From Sternotherus odoratus (taxonomy: Eukaryota; Chordata; Testudines; Kinosternidae), in the NCBI GenBank assembly GCA_032164245.1, contig JAVMKO010000001.1, forward strand, positions 168,755,434 through 168,819,433: a stretch of DNA of 64,000 nucleotides, given 5' to 3'. The notes below the pieces were generated by a model. The model was given only the letters and a program-made list of their open reading frames with translations, searched no databases and was not told the DNA's origin. Made by a program: the position numbers and the translations under genes. Shown here in pieces: positions 12,127 through 24,867 of this stretch (its first letter is position 1; each line of letters starts with the position of its first letter).

Positions 12127-15100
12127 GTACAGCTTTAAATTGTTTGAACTGTATTGGTGGTTCTGGGGCTGGGGCTTGAAATAATATTTTTACTTTTATC
12201 TACAATATCAATTCTTTTTGATCTGGATTCTCCATATTCTGTTATAAAGCTAGCTGATCTAGCATATTATGAAGGAAATAGTCACACCTTGGTGATAAAC
12301 TCTTGCTGTCGTGTACTTATGCTGAAAATGTTTCTCTTTTTAATATGCAGCTTCTAGTTATGGTGGAAGGAAAAAAATTATTTGTACTTTTTTTCCCTTA
12401 AATCAACATTATACTTGTTAACAGATAAGGTAACCAAACTTGTTCCAGTTTCGAGGGACTGTTCTCGTCATAGCCTGTTGTCACAAAATTGGGATTTTTT
12501 TGCAATTTCAGTAGAACCACCTTGAAGACCTCTGCCCAACCTTTGGATTCGTCCCCTTTTCTTCCTGTCTAACGTCTGCATATAAACCCAGTAGCTGCCT
12601 TTCTGCTGAGCTGAATGTGCCACCATCCCATTTGCACAGATGCTGCCACTGCCTCCCCCAATATTTCCATGCCATAGATTGCAACAGATTTGGGTAGCAT
12701 AGGAGGATCACAGGAGCAGGAGTTGGCTGCAAAACAGGCGGACTTGTAAGGTGAGCCATATGTTAGGCCAGCACAGGACCCAACAAAATCAATAAGATAG
12801 CCAGGGAGAAAAGGGAGCACTGATGTCTTTCTCTATCACACATCATGCCTTCCCCAAATCATCTCCCAGTCATATATATGTGTCTCGCCTAACCTTCCTG
12901 ACAATTTAGTTTCCCACCCACAAGTTGCATGAATCCCACACCATCAGCCCCCACTGCCAGATACTTCCTACGTTCCCCATAGTCCAATAAAAGGAAACAT
13001 TTCTCCATCCCAATTTGTTCAATGCCTTCAGTGGTGCATCCTTCTCTTCCTCCAGCCCATAAGAATGTTAGGTGTCCTGTTTTTGACGTTCAAAAATCTG
13101 GCTACCATTTTGCTAGCACACTTAATTTAAAGAACCTGCCTACTTGCAAGAATGAAAGCACAAATAAGGTTGTTTGCAAGATCACAATTATTTGCAAGAA
13201 GCCTAGATAAGTAATGCTTTTTGCATGTTAATTTTCAGGAGATCGTGCTGAACAAAAGGGGTGCAAGGTTTTATTTGAAGAAAAAGTCAACCACTAATTT
13301 GACCTACCTTCAGTGTTAGAATCCAAGGATATTTCCTCAAGATTTTTAAAATACAATCACCATGATGAGTAACCTTGCCAACTTTTTGCTCTTCTGCACA
13401 GCCAATGGAAGGAGCTTATGAAAGCTGTAAAACACCTTTTCCTACATTTGTCTGTTTGATGCTTCTCCTCTCTTTCCCCCCAATACTATCCTTAGAGAGT
13501 GACGCCCTGTAGCTTCAGTCATTCCCCTCAGTAGTTAATACCTAGAAAGTAACTAGAAAATTAAAGGAATGGGTCTAGTTAACCTCTGGTGAGTTGGAGA
13601 AAAGCTTTATTCCAAAATGCACTGCTTCATCAAAGTGAAGTATGCAGCATTTTCTTAACTAATTCTTATATTAAACAGTGTCCTGGATTCTGCTTTCACT
13701 AATTAGAGTAAATCTAGAGTAACTTCATTGAAGTAAATGGAGGGGCTACTTCTTGTTTAAATAGGTATAGCTGAGCAAAAGCTGGTTTTCATTTAACAAT
13801 TTTACAGGGACCTTTTTTTTTCTTTTCCTGGTCTTTTTTATAAACAGATGAGCAATAGTTAACAGCACTGATCACAGATTTTGTGTAACCTACATTTCCT
13901 TCCTGTTTCTGCATTTTTTTTCATTTATCTGAAAACACAGCAGCCCAACCAACTTGCAAGACATATTGTACAGTTTTCCTACTTAGAAATTTGTACTTTA
14001 AATTTGCTTCATCTCACAAAGTGGAATAGGAATGCTAAACAGTCATCAAAACAAAGGTGCCATTAGCTGTTGGAAAGTAAAATTACCAGCAGAGTAACTC
14101 AGAAGTGTACCTCTGACTCACTTAACAAGAACATCATGTGAAAAGCTCATTCTGCCTGAGAGAGCATGCTTATGAAGTTTGAAGTATGGGGGAAGAATTC
14201 AGGAATAAAGTAGTCTTTTGAGGAATCCAGTGCATTGTGGGCAAGAAAAAATGCGATTGTCTGCTCTTTCCTGAGCATCTGTCTCTTGACTTCAAAGGAC
14301 CCTGTCTTGCAGGTTGACTGTACTATTTCCTAAGCTTGCTTATTCTTGGAGCTCTTTCCAGCAAAGATTTCAACACCTGGTTCAAATATGTATGTAGTGG
14401 TTTCTGTTGTGAGATGTGTCCTGCTAGGAACTGAACAGAAGGTACTAGATTGTTTGCCTTCATAGTTTTACCTGCCATTTACACAGAATTGGGATTTGTT
14501 ACACTTGCCAGAGCCTCAGTTATAAATGCAATAGATACATGTGTTGAAACATATGGTATCACTGCACCAATATAAAAGGATTAAGGAGAAAACACAATGT
14601 TCTATTTCTTGCTTGTTTATTTTTCTGGGTGACTGTTGCATTACCAGAAAGAAAAAAAACTGTAGAAGGTAAAGTGTTTGATATAAAATAAACATATACA
14701 AACCACTGCATACAAGTGGCACAAACCTTTATTGCTCTATCGCACTTAACTTTCTTTCTGACTTTTTATATAAAAGTACAGGCTAGCATAGGAAATACTG
14801 TTTTGCTTTTCTTCTTACTCTGGAAAAAAATTTCTTACCATTTCCCTTTGTGGTAAAGTGAATTGAACAGTAATGTTGTTATAAAAGATCTTATTAAATT
14901 AGAGTAATCTTTTTAAAGTCTAAAAATTAATGTCCACTTTAGTATATGTGGTATCAAAATTTATTATTATTCATTCAGAATGATCTCTTTAGAAAAGAAA
15001 GCCAGTGTGAGGTTTTGAAAAGAATAAAGAGTACACAAGGAATTTCATAGTGTGGGGAGAGGGAATTAAAATATAAAGTCCCTGGTCTATTTTCTGATAT

Positions 15101-15678
15101 AGCCACAGTTGAAATCATTTGTGGAAATCCTTTTTGTAACTAAGTTTTTATTAGAAACAATCATCACCTTAATTTGTTTTAATGTTCTTATTTTTTGGTC
15201 TGACATGATAGATATAAATGTGTAACTAATGCTCTTTTTGCATCTCTTGGCTTGCTAAGAGTGTCACATAATGTTCTGGCTGTGGGGAGAACCAGGTAGT
15301 AAAGCTAAGTGACATTGAGTATATACTAGGCAACATTCAAGAAAGATGGACTCATTTCCATGAATAGTAAATCATTTGTGTGTTGAAATAAAAGCACTGT
15401 TGCTAATGTTTTCCATTGTAAAAGAGTCGTATATTTGGAATCCTGTGGTAGTTGATTCAGATAATCTGTTCTGTCTTTTCAATTAAAGACGTGTGATGTG
15501 CTTCCTTGGTATTTTATAAGATTAGCTACTTTATCCTTGCACTGTAGCTGCTGACTTTTTTGTTTTTCTTGTTTAAATGAATGAGGAGCCTCCAACTGTA
15601 TGGAACTGATGCAGTCAGAAAGAATGTTATCTCTGTTCTGGCATCACCAGGTTCACTCATCTTATTTTTGTTCCACAG
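12127..15678. other. NDUFV3 intron 3
   Basis: About 3.5 kb of intronic DNA. I see no recognisable transposon with ends. The phrase gtaaatctagagtaacttcattgaagtaaatgg near 13708-13740 matches a palindromic motif common in old amniote repeats. No exon candidates with splice sites were found. Confidence 0.5.
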
Positions 15679-15845
15679 AGACCGAAACAGGCCCTGCATC
15701 TGCACAGGAGGAATTTGATAATTCTACCTACAAGAACCTCCAGCATCATGAGTATAATATGTATACCTTTGTGGATTTTGACGTGCAGCTCTCAAAATTC
15801 AGACAGCCTCAGCCATCTTCTGGAAGGCTGTCACCGAGGCATTGA
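15679..15845 (+). CDS. NDUFV3: NDUFV3 terminal exon 4 (conserved C-terminal domain)
   Basis: The acceptor is ttgttccacag before AGACC; the exon ends with TGA at 15843-15845. It encodes [20 protein letters not shown], then [20 protein letters not shown] and [14 protein letters not shown]. The [13 protein letters not shown] and QPSSGR-SPRH blocks are the hallmark C-terminus of NDUFV3, the part that docks on the complex I flavoprotein module. The exon starts in phase 1, so it accepts either exon 3 (completing Glu) or exon 2 (completing Lys). An upstream ATG at 15600 in the same open frame lies in the intron and is not used. Confidence 0.95.
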
Positions 15846-15923
15846 AAGAGCCAAGATGAAAAGAAATGTTGAAACTTATTTGAATGAATTACTCTGACAC
15901 TGCGGCATTGTCCATATTGTAAA

Positions 15924-15933
15924 AATAAATAAA
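15924..15933 (+). terminator. NDUFV3 poly(A) signal
   Basis: Two overlapping AATAAA hexamers (15924-15929 and 15928-15933) lie about 80 bases after the NDUFV3 stop codon. A GT/T-rich stretch follows (gcta atggttttgatgaggtcttcttg), as expected downstream of a cleavage site. The 3' UTR would be only about 100 bases. Confidence 0.85.
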
Positions 15934-16094
15934 CTTGCAGTAATTTACGCTAATGGTTTTGATGAGGTCTTCTTGTCTATCAGAGTCACGTTGTGTTAGT
16001 CCATTAGTGAGTTACAAAGTAGTCACCCTGACTTCTTCATAGTTAGCTTTTTCTAGATCCCAGTGCATATTGACTCAAGATGTAGTCTAAGCTA

Positions 16095-16531
16095 CAGGTG
16101 GCCAAACCATGGCTCGCGAGATACATGCGGCTCTCTTGCAATTTAAAATGTGGCTCAGAGGGGCCCTCCCCCATTCTCCACCAATCAGACTGTGGGGAGG
16201 AGCTCGGGGCTTCTGCTCTGTGGTGGGGTGATGGGGACTAGGGGCTTCTGCCCTGCGGAGAGGGAGATCTCGGGACTTCAGCCCTGTGGGAGGCATCTGC
16301 CAGGGCTCAGGGCTTCAGCAGGAGCAGGGCTGAAGCCCCTGCCCCCCCTCCCTGCTGGGCTGAAGCCCCGAGACCCCTTTTCCTCCCTTCCCCCTCACAA
16401 GGCAGAAGCCTCTTCTAGCCCCACCACCCTGACACAGGGTTAAAGCCCCGCTCTGGCTGGCATGCCTGACTATCAAATTTCTGAAGATTATCATATGCAT
16501 CTCAGAGGGTCAGTTTGTTTGGCCACCCCTG
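16095..16531. mobile_element. Non-autonomous hAT transposon
   Basis: Left end CAGGTGGCCAAACC and right end GTTTGGCCACCCCTG are inverted. Near-identical 8-bp flanks gtctaagc (16085-16092) and gtctaaac (16532-16539) support a target duplication, with two extra bases at the left edge. The interior carries GC-rich repeats of gggcttctgccctg type. It lies just downstream of NDUFV3. Confidence 0.8.
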
Positions 16532-16653
16532 GTCTAAACTGACTACATATCAGGTATCTGATTCTAAACTTTGGCCTTGATCCTGCCCTCTGATTCACAG
16601 CACTGTTTATTTTGAAGGAAATAAATAAATGTGCATCAGTTTGTCCACTAGAT

Positions 16654-16861
16654 CAGTAGTCCCCAACCCCCGGGCCGCGGACCGGTACCGGTCCGTGGAT
16701 CAATTGGTACCGGTCCGTGGGGCAGCGGCGGGAGCGGTGGCGTGGCGGGAGCGGTGAGGCGGCGGCAGCAGTCAAACACCCCCCACCCCCACCCCCCAGG
16801 GCCGCAGTAAAATTGTCACACGTTGACTGGTCCGCAGTGACAAAAAGGTTGGGGACCACTG
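16654..16861. mobile_element. Short hAT MITE with perfect TSD
   Basis: Inverted ends CAGTAGTCCCCAACC and GGTTGGGGACCACTG are flanked by the perfect 8-bp duplication cactagat (16646-16653 and 16862-16869). The ends are close to those of the transposase-bearing element at 36429-38234 (CAGCGGTCGCCAACC), so a related transposase may have mobilised it. Confidence 0.93.
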
Positions 16862-17146
16862 CACTAGATGCCTCGCTGTATTATGATGATTAATTTTATT
16901 ACTTTTATTCTGCTAGTGTCCACACCTTGGTGTTCTCTTCATACAAGAAGATAATCACTGCTTTAAAGAGCTTATGCATGCTGTGAGGACTAAAAGCTTT
17001 GGTTGAAGTTCAGCTATGGTAAAGAATATCCTTCTTGGTAGAAGCATGTGAATATAGATTTTCCTTATCTCCTTACATAACCGACAAAATTGACACTCCT
17101 AGAACTTGTAATAGAGCAAATGAGGGGGGACCCATACAACTGATTA

Positions 17147-17370
17147 CAGGCGAGTCACATCTTACGTGCATTTAACATGTGTGATTTCAGCTTTACGTGA
17201 TCAGCAAAAAAGAAAAAAAAAAACGGGGGGGGGGGATAAAAATTTAAAAACTGCATCAGTAGGACGGGTAATCCTCCCACCATTAAACTCAATGAGTTTT
17301 GACTATACACGGTTTTCGCTTTACGCGCTGACTGTGGAACGTAACCTCCGTGAAAGATGCCTCTCGCCTG
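17147..17370. mobile_element. Tigger/pogo-like MITE
   Basis: The ends CAGGCGAGTCACATCTTACG and, inverted, CAGGCGAGAGGCATCTTTCA are flanked by TA on both sides (17145-17146 and 17371-17372), the target preference of Tc1/mariner-pogo elements. The interior includes cgctttacg motifs near both ends and an A-run/G-run in the middle. Confidence 0.78.
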
Positions 17371-17385
17371 TAATTACAGCTTTAG

Positions 17386-17590
17386 GGGGGAGGGATAGCT
17401 CAGTGGTTTGAGCATTGGCCTGCTAAACCCAGGGTTGTGAGTTCAATCCTTGAGGGGGCCATTTAGGGATCGGGGGCAAAAAAAAAAAATCTGTCAGGGG
17501 ACTCAATCCTGCTAGTGTAGGCAGGGGACTGGACTCGATGACCTTCAAGGTCTTTCCAGTTCTAGGAGATTGGTATATCTCCATTTATTT
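17386..17590 (+). repeat. Tortoise-type tRNA-derived Pol III SINE, copy 1
   Basis: The head contains an A box (tagctcagtggtttgagca) and a B box (GGTTGTGAGTTCAATCC at 17433-17449), internal Pol III promoter elements of a tRNA-related SINE. The tail ggtctttccagttctaggag then attggtatatctcc is the turtle SINE 3' end thought to be shared with a CR1-type LINE. It abuts the Tigger-like MITE at 17147-17370. This family is the strongest single marker that the host is a turtle. Confidence 0.9.
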
Positions 17591-17591
17591 T

Positions 17592-17820
17592 AGGGGGGTG
17601 GGGGGATAGCTCAGTGGTTTGAGCATTGGCCTGCTAAACCCAGGGTTGTGAGTTCAATCCTTGAGGGGGCCATTTAGGGATCTGGGGCAAAAAATCTGTC
17701 AGGGGACAGTACTCAATCCTGCTAGTGTAGGCAGGCGGATCCTGCTAGTGTAGGCAGGGGACTGGACTCGATGACCTTCAAGGTCTTTCCAGTTCTAGGA
17801 GATTGGTATATCTCCATTTA
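17592..17820 (+). repeat. Tortoise-type tRNA-derived Pol III SINE, copy 2
   Basis: Nearly identical to copy 1 and directly adjacent in the same orientation, with the same A and B boxes and the same tail. It carries a small internal duplication (gatcctgctagtgtaggcagg occurs twice, around 17720-17758). The tandem arrangement, with ttta before each copy, suggests either a second insertion into the tail of the first or a local duplication. Confidence 0.9.
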
Positions 17821-20800
17821 TATATTATATTTATATATTATATATTTAGTTGATTTCAGTTGGTTCTATAAAAAAAGTCAAGCTATTTAATATTTAAGGG
17901 AACATCAGTTGGGCAGTTCTTAATCTATTACATTACATCAATTAAACTTTTAAGGGTATTATCTCCATACGTATGAGAATTGAATATTTAATAATTAAAG
18001 CAACAGTGATAGTGTGAATCAGTAACTCCTTGTGCCGATGGGCTAAGAGCTTTGGTGAATAGCACTGGGACTATATTTAAATTCCTACTGTTCTTTCAGA
18101 ATAAAAGTAAAAGTAGCTGTTGGATCTCACTTAATCTATGAAAAAATTGCTGTGATTGGGGGAAAAAAGTAGTCTTCAATTCATAAATTCTCTGTTAATG
18201 GTTACACTGATCCTAGTAAATTGATATTTTTATCCTATTAGTAACCACCTTCCATCCACTGGGAAACTACTTTGATGGTTGCTAGTTTGTGTGTTTAGTT
18301 CCACTCTGTTTTTCTTGTTCTTTCTCTCTTAAAAATTAATTGGCCTCAAGCAATGTACTTTGCAGCAAACCCAGAGTTTTCCATTACCTGCTTTTACTTT
18401 TACAAACACTAGAACAGGTTTGGTCAAAGGGAAAATGAAGTCACCCAGTGGACAATCTGGATATTGGCCACAAATCCCTGGGTGCCATTAATAGAGCAGT
18501 TATTTATATCTTCACTCACCAAAATTAATTTTAAAAAGCATTTTATAACTGTAGTAAAAGCAAGCAAGAGGTCCACATGAATCTGTTGATCAGCGTTTTA
18601 AGTTAGGAACCAAGAGAACTGTTTTCTTTGCTAATAAAATGAAAGTAAGATAAGATGCACATTAATCCTCCATTAACTACACTTAGAGCTGTGAAATGTA
18701 AAAAGCAGCAAATGGAAAATACAGATCCAAGTGTTTATTCTTCATGCATATTTATCTAATAATGTTGACATTAACATTAATGAAACATCGGTGTTCACTG
18801 GGACAGCAAGTCCTATTCTGAAACCATATATGCCATATCTGTAAGATAGAAAGGACTGTGCTGTTACTAACAAATATAAACATGAAAATGTGTGTTTTCA
18901 AAAGTAGTCTTGTGAGTTTTCATGCTGAAGAGCCTAGTCTTACTTCAGTGAAATCAGTGGCAGTTTTGTAATTGACTGAAATGGGAGCAGAATCAAGTCC
19001 GAAATGCACTGTATGTCGGGCCTATAATTCAGAACTATACCAGTGCTAAAATATCTGTAAACCATGGTTTTCGTTTTGTAATTACATAAGGAGTCTGTAG
19101 CTCATGTCAGATATTATTTGTATAGAGTAAAAGTAAAAATGAAATACAGTCTAATAATGTGGGTCCTAGATTTTCTAAATACAATCATAGTGTTGTACAT
19201 TGTAAGTTCTTTGGGGCCAAGACTGTTCATTTTGTGTGCTCCTCCTTACTAAGTACACAGCCTCAAAAGTGGGTACATTATACATAGTTTAGTAGATCTG
19301 CTAAAAATAAGTGGATTCTAGTAGAGCGGAAACGCTTTTAGGTCCTAGTCTGTACTTGAAGTTGATAGGAATTTGCCACATAAATCAGTGTGTACAAGAT
19401 TAGCCTTTTGTAGTTGTGAAAGAAGGGTAGCAGAGACAAGAGACACAGAATGTCCTTTTGGACTGTATGACACAGTTCAAGTAACTATCAGATGGTGACC
19501 TTTTTCTCCACATCTTTTCATAGATTCCAAGGCCAGAAGGGACCATTGTGGTCATTTTGTTTGACCTCCTGTATCACACAGGCCATATAAAGGACAAAAT
19601 TGAAATAACTTTGCAATACTATCAATACATGCCCTAATACTATGTTCTCTTCTAGTCAGTGTTGTATTCTACAATTAAGAGACAAGACCTTAACTGCTCT
19701 ATGCTTCCTACCATCACCATAGAAATATTACTTCCTGGATTATTGTAGAAAAGGGCATCAGTACAGATTGGATTTCTTATGTAGTTGCTTGTTACAGAAG
19801 GACTAGTTGCATTTCTTTTCTTTCTTTTCTTTAACTTCAAAGTACCTCGTGGTCTGAAAACAGAATGAGATATAGTGATCAAAAGATTTACAAATGTCTA
19901 ACCTATCCTTTTTTTATCATTTGTTTATAATACATGACGTGATATATTATGACATCATCCAGGTAAGGATTGTGTCCTGTTGTTCTAGACATTTGTCAGA
20001 GGTAGACGTGATCCCTGCTCCAAAAATCTTTCAGCCTATGATGTTTATACAGTTCTGTTACACCTCCAAGAGTAAAACAAAGTAGGCCCAAAACAAGTTC
20101 TGCAAAACCCAGAAAATTTTTAATACAAATTTTAAAGCAGTGTTTGCAATCCAAATAATGTAGCATTGTGCAAGTAGATGAGAATGTTAAGAGAAACTCA
20201 CTAGAATCTAACTAAAAGTGAAACTGGTTTATTTTCATTTTCTAAGATGCATAAACAGCAGAAATCGATAAGAAATAAGATTTTTTAAATTCAGGTGCAA
20301 TTATTGAAATTATGAATAACAGAAATGTAAGGACTTTTTGTTTTGAGATCTAACTCAGACCCAGTAAATAGGTGCACCAGTAGTGAAGTCGGTAGTCATT
20401 TTCAGACCTGTTTTAAATAGGTGAAAAGTCTTTTAACTTGATGGTATTTAAGATAATTTCTTCCAAAGTATGTTCCATGTTTTGAACAGCTGAGCAGAAA
20501 AACAATCAGATGGTTTTCTGAATAGTTGCATTAGCCCTAGCACGTGAGTCTTGAACCCTGTGTTGCCATTGACCAAGCTGCTTTTAAATATTCATTAAGG
20601 TGACTCTTTCTTGACCACAGTCAAAAGATAATGAAAATACCAGGACCTTTTCCAGGCATTTAGGAAGGTCTGAGGAAGATGGGTAACTCTTCAAATAGCT
20701 CATGTTCTCTCTCCCATTAACACTGGCAGATGAGAGCCAAAACAGTCTGAGCTGGCTGGAGAGGTGTGGCAGAGTGGAATGCCACACCTCTCTGTGGAAT

Positions 20801-20999
20801 ATTTTGTTCACTTGGAACTACACACTTGAAGAAGTCATGCTGGCTCAGACAGTTGTGGAGAAGGACTGTATCTTCACGTTGTCCCAAGTGTGCTGCTTGA
20901 AAGGGACCTGTTTTAAGAGTCTTATCAGTTCTTTGTTCTAGAATCCTCCCCAATAGGCTAGAAGTAAACTCAGAGAGTTGAAGCTGAATTATTTGTATT
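17821..20999. other. Intergenic region with a CR1 3' end
   Basis: Mostly AT-rich intergenic DNA between NDUFV3 and PKNOX1. An AT microsatellite lies at 17818-17850. A reversed CR1 3' end is at about 19515-19610 (tcatagattccaaggccaga followed by agggaccattgtggtcat). An old palindromic repeat motif (cagtgaaatcagtggcagttttg...tgaaatgggagcag) is at about 18945-18995. No protein-coding exon was recognised. Confidence 0.55.
20759..20792. other. Perfect 13-bp stem hairpin
   Basis: gagaggtgtggca (20759-20771) and tgccacacctctc (20780-20792) are exact reverse complements around the 8-base loop gagtggaa. It has no neighbouring T-run or gene, so a transcriptional role is not indicated; it could be a chance or a small foldback remnant. 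Confidence 0.7.
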
Positions 21000-21108
21000 A
21001 CCAGAACACCTGGAGGCCCCTACCAAGATTAGGATCCCATGGTGCTAGGTGCTGTACAAACTCACAGTAAAGGACAGTCTCTGACCCAAAGACTCTACAT
21101 TCTAAGGT
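21000..21108. repeat. Old dispersed repeat, copy 2
   Basis: Shares the gtgctaggtgctgtacaaac core and flanking phrases with 6737-6845. Divergence between the copies is substantial, so the family is old. Family name unknown to me. Confidence 0.55.
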
Positions 21109-21630
21109 CCATATCCTACATTGCGTACCATATAATGTGTAATTTAAGACTGTATCATATCCATGTGTACAGGCCACCTTGATTTACTGTTTCCTAACTT
21201 CTGAATGCTTGACTTTGCTACTTTAATGTTCTTTTAATATTTTGGTTTGGCTTTGCAAGAGTGGTGGTGGAGTGTTTATATATAATTTCATTTATCCTTT
21301 TTTAGATGGCAATTTTTTGTGGGGATTAGGATTTTAAATAAAATATCCCATCAACATCCTTTCCAGAGTTTTCCATTTATAATTCTACTCTGCCTAAATA
21401 GATTTTATATCATTTAGATAATATACCAATTGCATACTTTTCATGGTTTTGGAGATGTATCCTAAATTTTTATTTCAGGAAGATATAGTTTCCAATGTAC
21501 ATTTTCAGATCAGTGGTTGTTACTCCTTGATAGACTGAAACCATTCAGTTATTTTTGGAAATCAAACTCTTACTCAGTGCTGTGAAACACTTTTACAATA
21601 TGTAATAGTGGGGAAAGCCACATTATAGGG

Positions 21631-21942
21631 CAGGCGTGGGCAAACTTTTTAGCCTGAGGGCCACATTGGGGTTGTAAAATTGTATGGAGGGCCAGGTAGG
21701 GAAGGCTGTGCCTCCGCAAACAGCCTGGCCCCACCTCTATCAGATCCCCACCCACTTCCTGTCCCTGATTGCCCCACTCAGAATCTCCAACCTATCCAAC
21801 CCCCCCCCTGCTTCTTGTTCCCTGACTACCCCCTCCTGAGAACCTGGCCCCAACCTCCCTCCCCAGGACCCCACTCCCTACCTAATTCCCCTGCTCCCTT
21901 TCCCCTGACTGCCCCAACCCCTATCCAGACCCCCCCAGGACA
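21631..21942. mobile_element. hAT-like element, right end degraded
   Basis: The left end CAGGCGTGGGCAAACTTTTT with a following gcctgagggccacattggg is a recurrent hAT-type terminus. The body is C-rich (ccccaacctccctccc). No matching right TIR is visible. The phrase cacattata occurs just before the left end and again at about 21942, possibly a worn target duplication. Confidence 0.6.
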
Positions 21943-24655
21943 CACATTATACACATTAACACCATCAGAAAAATATACTACAACTGCTCTGTTTTAAATG
22001 CCAGTAATTCTGAAATTAACAGTCAAGCAAGTAGTGGTAAAGACATTCAGATACAAAAGGGCTTCCTCAATATTCACCTTATTTTTTCATTATATTATTC
22101 ACTCAGTCTCATGCTATTAATAGGTCCCTTTTGTATTATGAATTTTTATAGTTTTCTATTCCTGTTCTCTTTTTTCAACATCCTAACTTTTGTTTAAAAT
22201 AGGTAGAATAGGTTAAGTAATATTATGCAGGGATTGCTACACCATATAGTAAGTTTTAGGTATCTTACTGCAGCTAGGAAGGTTTATAGTATTACAAAGG
22301 GGAGAGGGTTACTGTAAGTGTAACTGAATAGGTAGTAGGGTTCATATATAACGTATACATCTGTGTGATGGATAACTTTTTATTCGTTATGACATTTTCA
22401 AGTGACTTCCAGATGTATTACTGCTGCAGCTGTTACGGACCTTATATATTAAACTCTGACTCAGAGAGTAATTTTGAGCCAATGGATTCTGGCAGTGACT
22501 ACAGCTGTGATAATCCCACTAAGAAACTCATTATCAATAATGGGGATGATGAGGAGACACTGGACAGGGGATAAACTTGGACCAAAGCTTGACATAGAGG
22601 CATGGATTTTGAAACCTTTCTCTCTTTTAACTGCCCCAATAATGTCCCGCCACAATAATACCCACTAGGGGAGTATCTGGAATTTATGTGGTCATTGCAT
22701 GTTTTCCCCCACACACAATATTTTCAGTTTCTAAATATCTTTCTACCAGATTATTTATACTAAAAACAAAAAGCTATGGTAGGGTAAAATGTTGTTGGTG
22801 AACTTTTTAAATAAAAAATGTACAAAAGTTTTTATGGGTTCTGTAGCTGCTATAATTGGGCACCATTGTGCATCTGTGGTGTCTTGTGTACACTTTTATG
22901 TTATACAATTGTTACTTTGTGCCTCTGAAGACTATATAATAATCAGTATATTTATTTGGTTGGCAGTGTGAACCATGCCATTGTTCTAAGGATTAACATA
23001 TAAAATAAATAATATGATCAAATTACAGTTGACTTTTTTACCTTTTACATTGAGCTTCCTGACTCTTATGGACTTAAAAATGCCCACCATAATACAGAAT
23101 TAATGTGACTTTTTGCATTTAATTTTCTTAATTAAAAAAAGAAAATGTTGAGAATTGATTGAACGTTCAAATACGCATGCAGAGTACATTTGTATGAATG
23201 ATATCACACTGAAATAGACACTACATAGGTTTGTTTCAATCTTCTGATATCAAAAATATTTGGGAAATACAAGCATGCTCATTTTTGTGAGCAGACATTT
23301 TCATTTGCAGGGGGCAGCGTGGCCAAAAGTGAATGGGTCTGACAGTGTTCAGTGATATTGCTCCTAAAGCAGGAATATGTGAAACAGCCCTTGAGACAGA
23401 AAGCTGAACTGGGCGTGTGAAATCTTTACTGTGGATCAGAAAGCACATATGAAGAGGGTATTTCATTGGTGTAAGTTATGATCTATTTCAGAATGTTTTA
23501 TAGGGTGTGCCAAGTTACAGTTTTGAAAAGTTAATTTATGGTAGCCCAGAGGGCTCTTATAGTCTATGTAAAGGTGATAAAAGCCACACAGAATAGGGTT
23601 CCTGACACTCTTTGAAATTACTTCCGGTGATGACACCAACATTTGAATTCTGGATACAGCTCAGTGTGATATTTAAGTGCATAATTAAGTATATTGAAAT
23701 TTATAAAAGGCACACAATCCGCATAAAAGTCCGTTGTATTAAAATATCCTTATCACTGCTACTAACAACACTTTACATTATTAAGAGGATTTAAAAATAT
23801 TATTTACTTTTTACTATTCTTCGAATTTTCAAGTATTTTGATAGTATAGACCATATCTGAATAGAGATTCCTCGTAATAAAACTCCTCATGCGTTTTTAG
23901 TCACATAACATCACTCTGGGAACTACAGCAGTTTCTTGTATTGAGCAGTTTTATCAGGAAAATATGTATGTATTTTAACTGCTTGAATACAATGCATTCT
24001 TTTCTTTTTTTCCTCCCATTTGTTCTTTTTCTCTGTTCATGTTTCTCTACTGTCTTGCCATCTTCTATGTTTCTTTCACTGCACATGCTTGCTTGTTATG
24101 TAGTCCTCCTGTTCCTCTGCATATATTTTCCCAAAGCTTGATTCTTTTTTCTCCTGGACATTATCTCCAGCAGCTACCTGGTCTTTTGGACATACCGCTC
24201 AGCTGCCTTGTTTTCTTTTCTTCTGCTCCGCTGGTCACTCCACTCATGTTTTTTATTCTAGTTGCTAAGCATAGCTCTTGGTTCCTCTCCTATTCCATTT
24301 ATACAGCAGATGCGGGGTGGCTGGCTGGCTCCTTCACCTCATTCCCAGCTGCTTTTGGAAAGCTTCCTATTTCTTCAATGCTATAAAAACCCTGAAGACC
24401 TGAAAAAGCAGCTGCAAATGAAGAGTAAAGGCAGGTCTCCATGGACCATAAGCAATTGTTGTGTGAACCTTAGTTTGAGAACCTCTGATGTTTGTTTTCT
24501 TTTTGCATTTCACGTGGGACCCAATCCATCTCCCATTGAAGCCAACAGGAGTCTTTCCACTGACTTTAGATTTGGGAGATGGATCTGGCCCATTTATTGG
24601 AAAGTGAATGTAGTCTAATTGGTTTTATTTTTATTTCTAGTCAGTTTCATTCTCA
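21943..24655. other. Intergenic region, little recognised
   Basis: AT-rich DNA without clear elements. A 69-codon + strand frame at 22365-22574 is rich in Ser, Asp and Asn (NSDSESNFEPMDSGSDYSC) but has no recognisable domain. The phrase cccattgaagccaacaggagtctttccactgacttt near 24530-24570 is an old palindromic amniote repeat motif. Confidence 0.45.
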
Positions 24656-24867
24656 GGTTCTTCTTCGAGTGCTTGCTCATGTCCATTCCAACAGTGTGTG
24701 CGCACCGCGCATGCACGGTCCTGGAAGATTTTTCCCCAGCGGTACCCGTAGGGTCGGCAGGGGCAACCCCTGGAGTGGCGCCCTTATGGCCATGCATATA
24801 TGCCCCTGCCGACCCACCCCCGCCCAGTTCCTTCTTTCCGTTGGTGAGAACAGCTAGCGACCCAACA

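Noticed and set aside
12127..12179. Continuation of the NDUFV3 frame past exon 3
   Set aside because: The gtacag donor at 12127 keeps exon length a multiple of three and joins exon 4 in frame, so the extension is intron.
17386..17470. Possible tRNA gene (A and B boxes present)
   Set aside because: The tRNA-like head lacks a foldable mature tRNA and continues into a SINE tail; it recurs at 17592 and 62684.
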